64,000 bases of DNA from Segatella copri (lineage in GTDB: Bacteria > Bacteroidota > Bacteroidia > Bacteroidales > Bacteroidaceae): NCBI RefSeq assembly GCF_019249795.2, contig NZ_CP156892.1, positions 124,001-188,000 of the forward strand. The letters are read 5' to 3'. A program made the position numbers and the translations under genes. Below the pieces are notes generated by a model. That model saw nothing but the letters and a program-made list of their open reading frames with translations, had not been told where the DNA came from and did no database searches. Numbering within the stretch: the first letter of the stretch is position 1; each line of letters begins with the position of its first letter. Shown piece after piece: positions 8,477 to 17,996 of this stretch.

Positions 8477-9688
8477 ATGCCAGAAATATCTGTACGCGGT
8501 CTTGAAATGCCAGAGTCACCTATCAGAAAGTTGGCTCCTCTGGCTGCCGCAGCAAAAAAACGTGGAGTAAAGGTATATCACCTCAACATCGGTCAGCCTG
8601 ACCTTCCAACTCCTCAATGTGGCCTAGATGCCTTGAAGCATATAGACCGCACGGTCTTGGAGTATTCTCCAAGTCAGGGCTATCTCAGCTATCGCGAGAA
8701 GCTTGTAGATTACTATAAGAAATTCAACATCAACGTAACTGCCGATGATATCATCATTACATCGGGAGGTTCTGAGGCTGTACTCTTCTCTTTCATGAGC
8801 TGCCTCAACCCTGGCGACGAGATTATCGTACCAGAACCTGCTTACGCTAACTATATGGCGTTTGCCATCTCTGCGGGTGCCAAGATCCGTACCATCGCCA
8901 CAACGATAGAAGAAGGTTTCTCCCTGCCTAAGGTGGAGAAGTTTGAGGAGCTGATCAATGAGCGCACCCGTGCCATTCTGATCTGCAACCCTAACAACCC
9001 TACGGGCTATCTCTATACCCGCAGAGAGATGAATCAGATTCGTGACCTGGTGAAGAAGTACGACCTCTATCTCTTCTCTGATGAGGTTTACCGTGAGTAT
9101 ATCTATACCGGCAGTCCTTATATCAGTGCGATGCACCTGGAAGGCATCGAGCAGAACACGGTTCTCATCGATTCTGTTTCGAAGCGTTACAGTGAGTGCG
9201 GTATCCGTGTGGGTGCCCTCATCACCAAGAATGCAGAAATCCGCAAGGCGGTGATGAAGTTCTGCCAGGCCCGTCTCTCTCCTCCACTGATCGGTCAGAT
9301 TGTAGCCGAAGCTTCTCTGGACGCTCCTGAAGAGTACTACCGCGATGTATACGATGAGTATGTAGAGCGCCGTAAGTGCCTGATAGACGGCTTGAACCGC
9401 ATTCCGGGCGTATACTCTCCTATTCCTATGGGAGCCTTCTATACCGTAGCCAAACTGCCTATCGATGATTCAGAAAAGTTCTGCCGCTGGTGTCTGGAGG
9501 AATTCAACTACGAGGGCGAAACCATCATGATGGCTCCAGCCTCCGGTTTCTATACGACTCCTGGAGCCGGCCACAATCAGGTTCGTGTAGCTTACGTCTT
9601 GAAGAAACACGATCTGGAGCGTGCTCTGGTGGTTCTGGGTAAGGCACTTGAGGCTTATCCGGGAAGAGTGGAAGACGAAGGACTGTAA
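8477..9688 (+). CDS. class I/II PLP-dependent aminotransferase
   Basis: 403 residues from ATG 8477. This start is chosen over the in-frame ATG at 8405 because MPEISVRGLEMPESPIRKL is the family N-terminus and 8405 lies only 18 nt after the promoter box. Fold type I motifs are present: LNIGQPDLPTP, CNPNNPTGY (substrate/PLP contacts), FSDEVYREY (PLP-ring Asp and Tyr) and SVSKRYSECGIRVG with the Schiff-base Lys and phosphate-binding Arg. It is probably an aspartate- or aromatic-type aminotransferase, but the exact amino acid cannot be read from sequence. Transcribed alone from the 8380 promoter, or with the permease downstream. Confidence 0.88.
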   Translation: MPEISVRGLEMPESPIRKLAPLAAAAKKRGVKVYHLNIGQPDLPTPQCGLDALKHIDRTVLEYSPSQGYLSYREKLVDYYKKFNINVTADDIIITSGGSEAVLFSFMSCLNPGDEIIVPEPAYANYMAFAISAGAKIRTIATTIEEGFSLPKVEKFEELINERTRAILICNPNNPTGYLYTRREMNQIRDLVKKYDLYLFSDEVYREYIYTGSPYISAMHLEGIEQNTVLIDSVSKRYSECGIRVGALITKNAEIRKAVMKFCQARLSPPLIGQIVAEASLDAPEEYYRDVYDEYVERRKCLIDGLNRIPGVYSPIPMGAFYTVAKLPIDDSEKFCRWCLEEFNYEGETIMMAPASGFYTTPGAGHNQVRVAYVLKKHDLERALVVLGKALEAYPGRVEDEGL

Positions 9689-9765
9689 GAAAGTGAAGAA
9701 CGAAGAGTGAAGAATACAACAGCTTCACTAATCATAAAGTTCAAAGATCAAAATTCAAAGTAAAG

Positions 9766-11013
9766 ATGAATTTTCCTCTATTTATAGCAAAGAGATTATA
9801 TAGCGATCAGGGCGATAAACGTAAAGTTTCTCGCCCTGCTATTCATATAGCCACTGCAGGTGTTGCTATCGGACTCGCCATTATGATTATGTCGGTATGC
9901 GTAGTGCTCGGATTCAAGCATACCATACGTGACAAGGTAATAGGATTCGGAAGCCATATACAGGTGGCCGACTTCATGACGCTGCAGCAGCAAAACCAGT
10001 ATCCGGTGGTTATGAACGACTCGATGGTCAACGTACTGAAAAAGATACCTGGCGTAAAACATGTGCAGAAATTTGCCATGAAAGAGGGAATCCTGAAGAC
10101 GGACAGCGATTTCCTGGGCGTCATGTTCAAAGGTGTAGGGCCTGATTTTGATTCTACCTTTATCCATCAGAACATGATCGAAGGCAGCATCCCTAAGTTT
10201 GATGACAAAGCGAGTCATAACCAGATTCTCATCTCACAGCTGATGGCTGGTAAGCTGAAGCTGAAGACGGGAGAACGCATCTTTGCCTACTTCTTTGATG
10301 ACAACGGAGTGCGTATGCGCCGCTTCACCATCAAAGGTATCTATCAGACCAACCTGAAGAAGTATGATGAGGTAATGGTATACACCGATCTCTATACTGC
10401 CGTGAAGCTGAACGGATGGGAAGAAGACCAGACGAGCGGTGCAGAACTGACAGTAAACGACTTCAACAAGCTCAACGAGACTGAAGATTATATTATTAAT
10501 AAGGTGAACCGCACGGTAGATCACTATGGAGAAACCTACAGCAGTTCTACCATCAAGGACCTGAATCCAAACATCTTCCAATGGCTGAGCCTGATGGATC
10601 TGAATGTCTGGATTATTCTCGGTCTGATGCTGATAGTAGCCGGCGTCACCATGATCAGCGGTCTGCTCATCATCATTCTGGAACGCACCTCCATGATAGG
10701 CGTAATGAAGGCATTGGGTGCCCGCAACAAGACCATCCGCCACACCTTCCTGTGGTTTGCCGTCTTCATCATCGGCAAGGGTATGCTTCTGGGCAACGCC
10801 ATCGCCCTCGGCATTCTTACCCTCCAGTACTTTACAGGCATCATCAAACTCGATGCACAGACCTATTATGTAAGTACCGTTCCGGTAGAATTCAACTGGC
10901 TTGCCATCATAGCCCTGAACATTGCTACGCTGCTGATAAGTATCTTCATGCTCGTAGCACCAAGCTACCTGATTTCTCACATCCATCCAGCCAAATCAAT
11001 GAGATATGAGTAA
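9766..11013 (+). CDS. LolC/LolE-like FtsX-type permease
   Basis: 415 residues. It has one N-terminal membrane helix (about 25-50), a large periplasmic MacB-PCD-like domain, and three C-terminal helices (about 280-400) with the FtsX signature MIGVMKALGARN on the cytoplasmic loop. It resembles LolC/E, the membrane subunits that extract outer-membrane lipoproteins with the LolD ATPase, but no ATPase gene is adjacent here. It could serve another MacB-like exporter. Confidence 0.8.
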   Translation: MNFPLFIAKRLYSDQGDKRKVSRPAIHIATAGVAIGLAIMIMSVCVVLGFKHTIRDKVIGFGSHIQVADFMTLQQQNQYPVVMNDSMVNVLKKIPGVKHVQKFAMKEGILKTDSDFLGVMFKGVGPDFDSTFIHQNMIEGSIPKFDDKASHNQILISQLMAGKLKLKTGERIFAYFFDDNGVRMRRFTIKGIYQTNLKKYDEVMVYTDLYTAVKLNGWEEDQTSGAELTVNDFNKLNETEDYIINKVNRTVDHYGETYSSSTIKDLNPNIFQWLSLMDLNVWIILGLMLIVAGVTMISGLLIIILERTSMIGVMKALGARNKTIRHTFLWFAVFIIGKGMLLGNAIALGILTLQYFTGIIKLDAQTYYVSTVPVEFNWLAIIALNIATLLISIFMLVAPSYLISHIHPAKSMRYE

Positions 11014-11082
11014 AATACAGTCTATAACACCACAATATGTAGACTAAAAAGGAAAAAAAACTAATTATTTTATGTAGTTTTT

Positions 11083-11157
11083 GAAAATAGTGCACATTTT
11101 ATTTTGCAGTGTGCACTATTTTCATTATCTTTGCACAAAATTTTGTAAATTGTGCAA
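11083..11157 (+). promoter_or_regulatory. promoter and palindromic operator-like array before acyl-CoA synthetase 1
   Basis: A full Bacteroidota promoter: TTTG at 11103-11106, 19-nt spacer, TATCTTTG at 11126-11133. A perfect 14-bp inverted repeat (11083-11096 / 11110-11123) encloses the -33 box in its loop and ends 2 nt before the -7 box. A second inverted repeat (ttgcacaa 11131-11138 / ttgtgcaa 11150-11157) covers the start site. The half-sites TGCACA/TGTGCA fall at 11091, 11110, 11132 and 11151. The first hairpin may also terminate the upstream permease gene. Confidence 0.7.
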
Positions 11158-12824
11158 TGAATTCAATACCAAGTTTTAACTCGTATATTGAGAACAGCAT
11201 TATCAAGAATTGGAATCTGGATGCGCTCACCGATTACAAGGGCGCAACCCTCCAATATCACGATATTGCCAGAAAGATTGAGAAGCTACACATCCTGTTC
11301 GAAAACAGCGATGTAAAGAAGGGCGACAAGATTGCCGTCTGCGGAAGAAATAGTAGCCAGTGGGCAGTAGCCTTCCTGGCCATTATTACTTACGGAGCCA
11401 TTGTCGTACCTATACAGAACGAATTTAAGCCTGAGCAGATTCACAACATCGTGAACCACAGCGAAAGCAAACTTCTGTTCGTTGGTGACGTGGTAGCTAC
11501 AGAGATAACACCAGAGGAGATGCCTTCGCTGGAAGGAATCATCTATCTTCCGGACAATTCGCTTGTCATCTCGCGTTCTGAGAAACTGACTTATGCGCGC
11601 GAGAACCTCAATGCAATGTTCGGACACAGATATCCTAAGTATTTCAGACCAGAACACGTGAAGTATCACGTAGACGATCCTGAAGAACTGGCGATGATCA
11701 ACTATACCAGTGGAACTACCGGTTTCTCAAAAGGTGTGATGCTCCCATACAGAGCACTTTGGGGTAATCTTGACTACCTCATTGATTCAGTGAAACCAAA
11801 TATAGGTAAGAACAGCAACATCCTTTCTACCCTTCCGATGGCTCACATGTATGGACTCATGACAGAATTTCTCTTCAATATAGTATTGGGTAACCATATC
11901 TTCTTCCTTACCCGTCTGCCGAGCCCAACGCTCATCTCAGAGGCGTTGTCAGAAATCAAGCCAGACATCCTCTATGCGGTGCCGCTTGTAGTAGACAAGA
12001 TTGTAAGAAAGGAAGTATTCCCACATATCCAAACCAACCGTGCACGACTGCTGATGAACATGCCTGTCATCAATAAGCGCATCAAGGAGAAGGTTCGCGA
12101 GTTTGTATTGAGAAAGTTTGGCGAACGTCCTTACGAGGTTGTTGTGGGTGGTGCTCCGCTCAACAAGGAGATAGAGAACTTCTTCATCAGCGTAGGTTTC
12201 CCTATCGCAATGGGATATGGTACCACTGAGACTGCTCCACTTATCACCTTTGCCCATCAGGACAACTATGTGGCAGGAAGCTGTGGTGTTGCCGTGAAGC
12301 ACATGGAGGTAAAGGTTTTGAGCGATGACCCGGAGAACGTAGCCGGTGAACTGGTTTGCCGCGGCATCAATGTGATGAAGGGCTATTACAAGAACCAGGA
12401 GGCAACAGATGCCGTAATAGATAAAGACGGATGGTTCCATACAGGCGACCTGGCAACGATGGACGCCGACGGACATATCTTCATAAGAGGCAGAAGCAAG
12501 AACATGCTGCTGGGACCTAACGGACAGAACATCTATCCGGAAGAGATTGAGGACAAGCTCAACTCCATGGCTATGGTCAACGAGAGCATCGTAATACAGA
12601 GCGATGACAAGCTGGTAGCTCTAGTTCATCCGGATATGGAAGAAGTTAACAACCTCGGCTTTACAGACGAAGACCTGGAGAACATCATGGAGCAGAACCG
12701 CAAGGAACTGAACATGCAGATACCTAGCTTCGCAAAGGTGTCACGCATCAAACTTCATAATCAGGAATTTGAAAAGACAGCCAAGAAGTCTATCAAGCGT
12801 TACCTCTATCAGAACGCAATCTAG
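11157..12824 (+). CDS. long-chain fatty acid-CoA ligase, paralogue 1
   Basis: 555 residues from ATG 11157; this start aligns with the paralogue, whereas the longer frame from 11109 begins inside the promoter. Adenylate-forming motifs: the P-loop-like YTSGTTGFSKGVM (about 181), GYGTTETAPL (about 355), HTGDLA (about 430) and GRSKNMLLGPNGQNIYPEE with the C-terminal hinge. It would activate fatty acids as acyl-AMP and then acyl-CoA. It has no membrane segment. It is followed by a close tandem paralogue, suggesting gene duplication. Confidence 0.88.
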   Translation: MNSIPSFNSYIENSIIKNWNLDALTDYKGATLQYHDIARKIEKLHILFENSDVKKGDKIAVCGRNSSQWAVAFLAIITYGAIVVPIQNEFKPEQIHNIVNHSESKLLFVGDVVATEITPEEMPSLEGIIYLPDNSLVISRSEKLTYARENLNAMFGHRYPKYFRPEHVKYHVDDPEELAMINYTSGTTGFSKGVMLPYRALWGNLDYLIDSVKPNIGKNSNILSTLPMAHMYGLMTEFLFNIVLGNHIFFLTRLPSPTLISEALSEIKPDILYAVPLVVDKIVRKEVFPHIQTNRARLLMNMPVINKRIKEKVREFVLRKFGERPYEVVVGGAPLNKEIENFFISVGFPIAMGYGTTETAPLITFAHQDNYVAGSCGVAVKHMEVKVLSDDPENVAGELVCRGINVMKGYYKNQEATDAVIDKDGWFHTGDLATMDADGHIFIRGRSKNMLLGPNGQNIYPEEIEDKLNSMAMVNESIVIQSDDKLVALVHPDMEEVNNLGFTDEDLENIMEQNRKELNMQIPSFAKVSRIKLHNQEFEKTAKKSIKRYLYQNAI

Positions 12825-12838
12825 AGACAGGCCCTATC

Positions 12839-12878
12839 TGCTGACAGACCATCAGCAGATAAGGTCTATCATCAGCAA
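12839..12878 (+). other. hairpin between the tandem acyl-CoA synthetase genes
   Basis: tatctgctga / tcagcagata, a 10-bp perfect stem with a 7-nt loop and no T-run. It is more likely an mRNA processing or stability element, or a weak attenuator, than a terminator. Confidence 0.45.
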
Positions 12879-12932
12879 ACGGACTTCAGTACGAGAAAAA
12901 TATAAAAAAGCAAATCGTTAAATAACAAGAAT

Positions 12933-14597
12933 ATGGAGATTCCAAGTTTTAACGCACTAATCCAAAAGAGCATCGTAGACCATTGGGATATGGATGCTCT
13001 GACAGACTACAAGGGAGCAACCTTGCAGTACCATGATGTAGCACGCAAAATTGAGAAGCTACACATCATGTTTGAGAATTCTGGTGTAGTAAAGGGCGAC
13101 AAGATAGCACTTTGCGGTCGAAATAGCGCAAACTGGGCTGTAGCATTCCTTGCTACCCTTACCTATGGTGCCATTGCCGTACCTATCCTGCATGAATTCA
13201 TGCCAGACCAGATTCACAACATCGTAAACCACAGCGATGCCAAACTGCTCTTTGTGGGTGATGTTGTAGCTACACAGATTGATGCAACGAAGATGCCAGG
13301 TCTTGAAGGCATCATCTATATACCGGATTATTCACTTGTCGTTTCACGTACCGACAAGTTGACTTATGCGCGCGAACACCTCAACGAGATGTTCGGTATC
13401 AAGTATCCTAAGTACTTCCGCAAAAACCATGTCAACTACTATATGGAACAGAATCCGGATGAGTTGGCTATGATCAACTATACCAGCGGAACTACCGGTT
13501 TCTCCAAGGGAGTAATGGTTCCATACCGTGCACTCTGGGGCAATGCAGATTTTGCTGAGGACGTACTGGGTAAGAAGATCAAGCCGGGAGATTCTATCAT
13601 CAGTATCCTGCCGATGGCCCACATGTACGGCATGGCGTTTGAATTTATCTTCGAATTCATCAAGGGCTGCCACATCTTCTATCTCACCCGCATCCCTAGT
13701 CCAGCCATCATTGCCGAGGCATTCGGCCGCATCAAGCCAGCCGTCATTATATCTGTACCTCTGGTTATCGAGAAGATTATCCGCAAGAAGGTATTCCCTA
13801 AGATCCAGAACAACCGCATGCGTATGCTGCTCCACATGCCTGTGATCAGCAAGAAGGTGAAGGAGAAGATATGCGACCAGGTATCCAATGCCTTCGGTGG
13901 CAACTTCTACGAGGTGATTATCGGTGGTGCAGCCTTTAACCAGGAAGTGGAAAGTTTCCTCCATAGCGTAGGTTTCAAATATACCGTGGGATATGGCGCA
14001 ACAGAATGTGCCCCTATCATCTGCTACGAGGATTACAAAAACTTCGTACCGGGCTCTTGCGGTAAGGCTGCCCTCCACATGATGGTACGCATCGATAGTC
14101 CTGATCCTGAGAATGTACCAGGCGAAATCCTTGCCAAGGGTCCTAATGTAATGTTGGGTTACTATAAGAATGAGGAAGCTACCAAGCAGACCATTGACGA
14201 GAACGGATGGTATCATACAGGCGATCTCGGAACCATGGATGGTGACGGCAACGTCTTCATCAAGGGTCGTAGCAAGAACATGCTGCTCGGCGCAAACGGT
14301 CAGAATATCTACCCTGAGGAGATTGAGGATAAGCTCAACTCTTTGGCCCTGGTAGCGGAAAGCGTGGTTGTACAGAAGGGCGACAAGCTCATTGCTCTGG
14401 TTCACCCTGACTATGATGAAGCTCAGACCCTGAATCTCGGTACCAACGAACTGGCAGATGTCATGGAGCAGAACCGCCAGGAGCTCAACACCATGATTCC
14501 TGCTTACAGCAAAGTATCAGAAATACGTATACATGAAGATGAGTTTGAAAAAACTCCTAAGAAGAGCATCAAGCGATTCCTCTATACGGCAGAGTAA
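12933..14597 (+). CDS. long-chain fatty acid-CoA ligase, paralogue 2
   Basis: 554 residues, visibly very similar end to end to the preceding ligase (shared YTSGTTGFSKGVM, SILPMAHMYG, GRSKNMLLG, NIYPEEIEDKLNS). Differences concentrate around residues 205-260 and in the acyl-pocket motif, GYGATECAPI here against GYGTTETAPL in paralogue 1, which may reflect different chain-length or substrate preference. No promoter box was found in the 108-nt gap, so it is probably read through from the first copy. Confidence 0.87.
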   Translation: MEIPSFNALIQKSIVDHWDMDALTDYKGATLQYHDVARKIEKLHIMFENSGVVKGDKIALCGRNSANWAVAFLATLTYGAIAVPILHEFMPDQIHNIVNHSDAKLLFVGDVVATQIDATKMPGLEGIIYIPDYSLVVSRTDKLTYAREHLNEMFGIKYPKYFRKNHVNYYMEQNPDELAMINYTSGTTGFSKGVMVPYRALWGNADFAEDVLGKKIKPGDSIISILPMAHMYGMAFEFIFEFIKGCHIFYLTRIPSPAIIAEAFGRIKPAVIISVPLVIEKIIRKKVFPKIQNNRMRMLLHMPVISKKVKEKICDQVSNAFGGNFYEVIIGGAAFNQEVESFLHSVGFKYTVGYGATECAPIICYEDYKNFVPGSCGKAALHMMVRIDSPDPENVPGEILAKGPNVMLGYYKNEEATKQTIDENGWYHTGDLGTMDGDGNVFIKGRSKNMLLGANGQNIYPEEIEDKLNSLALVAESVVVQKGDKLIALVHPDYDEAQTLNLGTNELADVMEQNRQELNTMIPAYSKVSEIRIHEDEFEKTPKKSIKRFLYTAE

Positions 14598-14609
14598 AGT
14601 AAGAGGGTG

Positions 14610-14671
14610 ACAGGCTCGCAAATCCGCTAGACGTTTCTCCTGTTCCGCCTTACGGACTCGCGAACCTGTAT
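14610..14671. repeat. imperfect inverted repeat
   Basis: acaggctcgcaaatccg is matched by cggactcgcgaacctgt about 30 nt later (14 of 17 positions pair). It lies just before a strong terminator; its nature is unclear. Confidence 0.4.
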
Positions 14672-14680
14672 TATGAAATA

Positions 14681-14722
14681 AAAAAATGGTGTGACTTCGG
14701 TTTTGAAGTCACACCATTTTTT
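14681..14722. terminator. bidirectional terminator
   Basis: An 18-bp perfect inverted repeat (aaaaaatggtgtgacttc / gaagtcacaccatttttt) with a 6-nt loop, between convergent genes. It gives a T-run in both directions. Confidence 0.9.
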
Positions 14723-14727
14723 ATAAA

Positions 14728-15327
14728 TTATAATATAGTATTCGAGCGGATTCTGGACAGCGTTTCCGGAGTCATCTGCAGATAACTTGCGATATAGGTG
14801 AGCGGAGCACGCAGAACCACCTGTGGGCTCATTTCGCACAGGCGCTTATATTTATTAGGTGCCGACTCAAATCGCATCAGATCGGCATGAATCTGAGACT
14901 GAATCAAACTCTCTTCCAATATTTTACGATAAAGCATCTGGATATTAACATTACGCATAGCAGCCGCCTCCAGCTTCTTCTTCGGTAGCATATACACCAG
15001 AGTAGGCTCCAAAGCTTCTACCTGCAAGCGTGTAGGCTCTTCCTTAAAGAGGCTCTCAATGCACATAAAGATGGAATGATCCACACCCAGATGTTCGGTC
15101 ACCTCCTTGCCATTCTTAAAGTAAAATTGGCGCACCAATCCCTTCTCGATGTACGAGATACCCATGCACTGTTCACCTTCAGGCAAGATCATCTCGCCCT
15201 TGCCATACTTGATAGGCTCAAGGATATCTTCCACCACATCGAGTTCATCATGAGTCATCGTACTATATTTACGCGCCAGTTCGCGCGCAATATCACGCTT
15301 AGGGGTAATTACTTTAAAGTCTGCCAT
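14728..15327 (-). CDS. Crp/Fnr-family transcription regulator
   Basis: 199 residues. The N-terminal cyclic-nucleotide-binding-like beta-barrel (about 25-115) is followed by a C-terminal winged helix-turn-helix with LTYIASYLQMTPETLSRIRS as recognition region. There are no clustered cysteines for an Fe-S cluster, so it is not an FNR-type oxygen sensor; its effector is unknown. A strong Shine-Dalgarno (aaggaggtt at about 15334-15343), unusual in this lineage, precedes the ATG. lepA ends 36 nt upstream on the same strand, so co-transcription is likely. Confidence 0.87.
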   Translation of the reverse strand: MADFKVITPKRDIARELARKYSTMTHDELDVVEDILEPIKYGKGEMILPEGEQCMGISYIEKGLVRQFYFKNGKEVTEHLGVDHSIFMCIESLFKEEPTRLQVEALEPTLVYMLPKKKLEAAAMRNVNIQMLYRKILEESLIQSQIHADLMRFESAPNKYKRLCEMSPQVVLRAPLTYIASYLQMTPETLSRIRSNTIL

Positions 15328-15363
15328 AATACTTAACCTCCTTTTCCTTTATACTTATATTAA

Positions 15364-17157
15364 TTAGTCGAGTTTGAGCACAGCCAGGAAAGCTTTCTGT
15401 GGAACTTCCACATTACCAATCTGCTTCATGCGCTTCTTACCCTTCTTCTGCTTCTCAAGCAACTTGCGCTTACGGCTCACGTCACCACCATAACATTTGG
15501 CAGTAACATCCTTGCGCACCTGCTTAACAGTCTCACGTGCCACAATCTTGGCACCGATAGCTGCCTGGATAGCAATATCGAACTGCTGACGAGGTATGAG
15601 GTCCTTCAACTTCTCGCACATTCTGCGGCCGAAGCTCACAGAGTTATCGCGGTGAGTCAAAGTACTCAATGCATCTACAGGCTCTCCATTCAACAGGATA
15701 TCGAGCTTCACCAGGTCGGAATGACGGAATGAATCGATATGATAGTCGAACGAAGCATATCCCTTGGAGATACTCTTCAGCTTGTCATAGAAGTCAATGA
15801 CGATTTCTCCCAATGGCAACATGAAGTGGAGCTCTACACGGTTTCCACTCACATATTCCTGATTGATGAGTTCGCCTCGTTTATCCAGACAGAGTTTCAT
15901 GATTGGTCCAATATAATTGGTAGCCGTAATGATGGTTGCCCGGATATATGGTTCCTCAATATGGTCTATCAGCGTTGGGTCTGGCAATCCGGAAGGATTG
16001 TGAACCTCTTTCACACCGCCCTGCTTGTCGTATACCATATAAGATACGTTAGGTACGGTAGTGATGACATCCATATTAAACTCACGGTCCAGTCTCTCCT
16101 GTACGATTTCCATGTGGAGCAATCCGAGGAATCCGCAACGGAAACCGAAGCCCAAAGCCACAGAACTCTCTGGCGAGAAAGTCAATGAAGCATCATTGAG
16201 CTGCAGTTTTTCGAGCGATGCTCGCAGATTCTCGTAATCGCTAGGATCGATAGGATAAACACCGGCAAAGACCATAGGTTTCACTTCCTGGAAACCCGCA
16301 ATCGCCTTGTCGCAAGGACGGGCGATATGAGTAATGGTATCACCCACCTTTACCTCGGTAGCATTCTTGATACCCGAGATGATATAACCTACCTCACCGG
16401 TACCCAATTCCTGGCGTGGAATCATATCCATCTTCAATACACCGATTTCATCAGCATCATATTCCATGCCGGTATTGAAGAACTTCACCTTATCTCCCTT
16501 ACGGATCACGCCATTCTCTATCTTGAAATAGGCGATGATACCGCGGAAAGAGTTGAATACAGAGTCGAAAATCAAAGCCTGAAGCGGTGCCTTCTCGTCT
16601 CCTACCGGAGCAGGAACACGATTAACAACAGCTTCCAATATATCTTCTACACCCTCACCGGTCTTACCTGAAGCACGGAGAATATCTTCATGCTTACAAC
16701 CGATCAGGTCTACAATTTCATCTTCTACCTCTTCAGGCATAGCTGAAGGCATATCTATCTTATTGATTACCGGAATAATCTCCAGGTCGTGTTCGATAGC
16801 CATATAGAGGTTTGAAATGGTCTGTGCCTGAACGCCTTGAGTTGCGTCAACAACCAGCAGTGCTCCCTCGCAAGCAGCGATGGAACGGGAAACTTCGTAT
16901 GAGAAGTCAACATGTCCCGGAGTATCGATAAGATTCAGGATATAGGTCTGTCCATCCTTTGCCTTATATTCCATTTGGATAGCGTGACTCTTGATCGTGA
17001 TACCACGTTCTCTTTCCAAATCCATATCGTCAAGCATCTGTCCTTCAGTAATCTTGATGGTCTGAGTCTTCTCCAGAAGTCGGTCTGCCAAGGTACTTTT
17101 ACCATGGTCTATATGTGCAATAATGCAGAAATTTCTTATTTTATTTATATTCTCCAT
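15364..17157 (-). CDS. lepA: elongation factor 4 (LepA)
   Basis: 597 residues from ATG 17157, close to the 599 of E. coli LepA. The upstream in-frame ATG at 17211 lies inside the divergent promoter region and is rejected. GTPase motifs: AHIDHGKST (G1, residues 12-20), DTPGHVDF (G3) and NKIDM (G4). The C-terminus holds the LepA-specific domain with [20 protein letters not shown]. LepA is a ribosome-associated GTPase acting on translation or ribosome assembly. Promoter at 17180-17187; the Crp/Fnr gene follows. Confidence 0.97.
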   Translation of the reverse strand: MENINKIRNFCIIAHIDHGKSTLADRLLEKTQTIKITEGQMLDDMDLERERGITIKSHAIQMEYKAKDGQTYILNLIDTPGHVDFSYEVSRSIAACEGALLVVDATQGVQAQTISNLYMAIEHDLEIIPVINKIDMPSAMPEEVEDEIVDLIGCKHEDILRASGKTGEGVEDILEAVVNRVPAPVGDEKAPLQALIFDSVFNSFRGIIAYFKIENGVIRKGDKVKFFNTGMEYDADEIGVLKMDMIPRQELGTGEVGYIISGIKNATEVKVGDTITHIARPCDKAIAGFQEVKPMVFAGVYPIDPSDYENLRASLEKLQLNDASLTFSPESSVALGFGFRCGFLGLLHMEIVQERLDREFNMDVITTVPNVSYMVYDKQGGVKEVHNPSGLPDPTLIDHIEEPYIRATIITATNYIGPIMKLCLDKRGELINQEYVSGNRVELHFMLPLGEIVIDFYDKLKSISKGYASFDYHIDSFRHSDLVKLDILLNGEPVDALSTLTHRDNSVSFGRRMCEKLKDLIPRQQFDIAIQAAIGAKIVARETVKQVRKDVTAKCYGGDVSRKRKLLEKQKKGKKRMKQIGNVEVPQKAFLAVLKLD

Positions 17158-17179
17158 ATAATTTTCTCTCTTTAGAGTG

Positions 17180-17187
17180 CAAAGATA
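17180..17187 (-). promoter_or_regulatory. -7 promoter box for lepA
   Basis: TATCTTTG on the minus strand, 23 nt upstream of the lepA ATG. Only 13 nt separate it from the divergent box at 17201, so the two promoters overlap and could exclude each other. Confidence 0.7.
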
Positions 17188-17200
17188 GTATTTTTTTTCG

Positions 17201-17208
17201 TATCTTTG
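17201..17208 (+). promoter_or_regulatory. -7 promoter box for the small lipoprotein
   Basis: TATCTTTG, 50 nt upstream of the lipoprotein start; together with the lepA box it forms the inverted repeat gtgcaaagata / tatctttgcac. Confidence 0.7.
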
Positions 17209-17258
17209 CACAAAATATTGAAAATAATAGAGATTTTTAGATAAAATATAGAAAAATC

Positions 17259-17645
17259 ATGAAGAAAAAGTTGATTTACATCGGTATTTTTGCTTCTTTG
17301 CTCGTTTCTTGTACAGAAAGTCTGGAGGACAAAGCGGCTCGTGAAGCCAAGGAATATACTGAAAAGTACTGTCCTACTCCATACGTCAACGACGCCAGGA
17401 CTGACAGTGCTGCATTTGATAAAACCAAGAAGATATATACATACTATATCTCTTTGAGAAACAAGGCAGATAACAAGAAGGCGATTGATGCCAACAAGGA
17501 TAAACTCCATAAGATTCAGAAGGAAGCCCTGGACAACAACCCTGGCCTGAAGAAATATAAGGAAGAGCATTTCACCTTCCGTTTCGTATATCATTCGGCT
17601 AAGAACCCGAAGGAGGTGTTGCTGGATGATACCTTCAAGTATTAG
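17259..17645 (+). CDS. small lipoprotein, unknown function
   Basis: 128 residues with a lipoprotein signal peptide (MKKKLIYIGIFASLLVSC, lipobox LVSC, Cys 18). The mature part is lysine-rich, soluble and mostly helical. The end (FRFVYHSAKNP, then EVLLDDTFKY) resembles uncharacterised Bacteroidota lipoproteins. No function can be assigned. It has its own promoter and terminator. Confidence 0.75.
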   Translation: MKKKLIYIGIFASLLVSCTESLEDKAAREAKEYTEKYCPTPYVNDARTDSAAFDKTKKIYTYYISLRNKADNKKAIDANKDKLHKIQKEALDNNPGLKKYKEEHFTFRFVYHSAKNPKEVLLDDTFKY

Positions 17646-17673
17646 AAAAGACACGGAGTACCAGTAGTAGAAA

Positions 17674-17703
17674 AGGCACGGATCACTATAGTAATCCGTG
17701 CCT
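17674..17703. terminator. bidirectional terminator
   Basis: aggcacggatcacta / tagtaatccgtgcct forms a stem of about 13 bp with one internal mismatch, between convergent genes. Confidence 0.7.
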
Positions 17704-17712
17704 AAAATACTC

Positions 17713-17991
17713 TTAATATCCCATTTCCTGCAAAGCTGTCGCCAACTGGTCTGGACAGCTTGTAGGCTTATTGCCACAAGTGATACCCTTCAGTCGGACG
17801 ATGACCTCCTTTGCCTTCATGCCTTTAATCAAAGCACAAACGCCCTTGGTATTGCCATCGCAGCCTCCGATGAACTGGGCATCCTGTACATTTCCATCTT
17901 CATCTATACTGATGCAGATGTATTTTGAGCAGGTGCCATGAGTCTGATAAGTTACCTTCTGCAACTTATCCTGTTTGTCTTGCTGCAACAT
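17713..17991 (-). CDS. TSCPD-domain protein (TIGR03905-like)
   Basis: 92 residues. Conserved cysteines and motifs GTCSKYI, GGCDGNTKG and TSCPDQLA match the small stand-alone TSCPD family, related to the C-terminal zinc-binding tail of some ribonucleotide reductases. The function of the stand-alone form is unknown. It begins 5 nt after the yebC stop and belongs to the pheT-yebC transcription unit. Confidence 0.85.
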   Translation of the reverse strand: MLQQDKQDKLQKVTYQTHGTCSKYICISIDEDGNVQDAQFIGGCDGNTKGVCALIKGMKAKEVIVRLKGITCGNKPTSCPDQLATALQEMGY

Positions 17992-17996
17992 AATGC

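Noticed and set aside
13344..14405. 353-aa open frame antisense to acyl-CoA synthetase 2
   Set aside because: Shadow of the ligase coding sequence.
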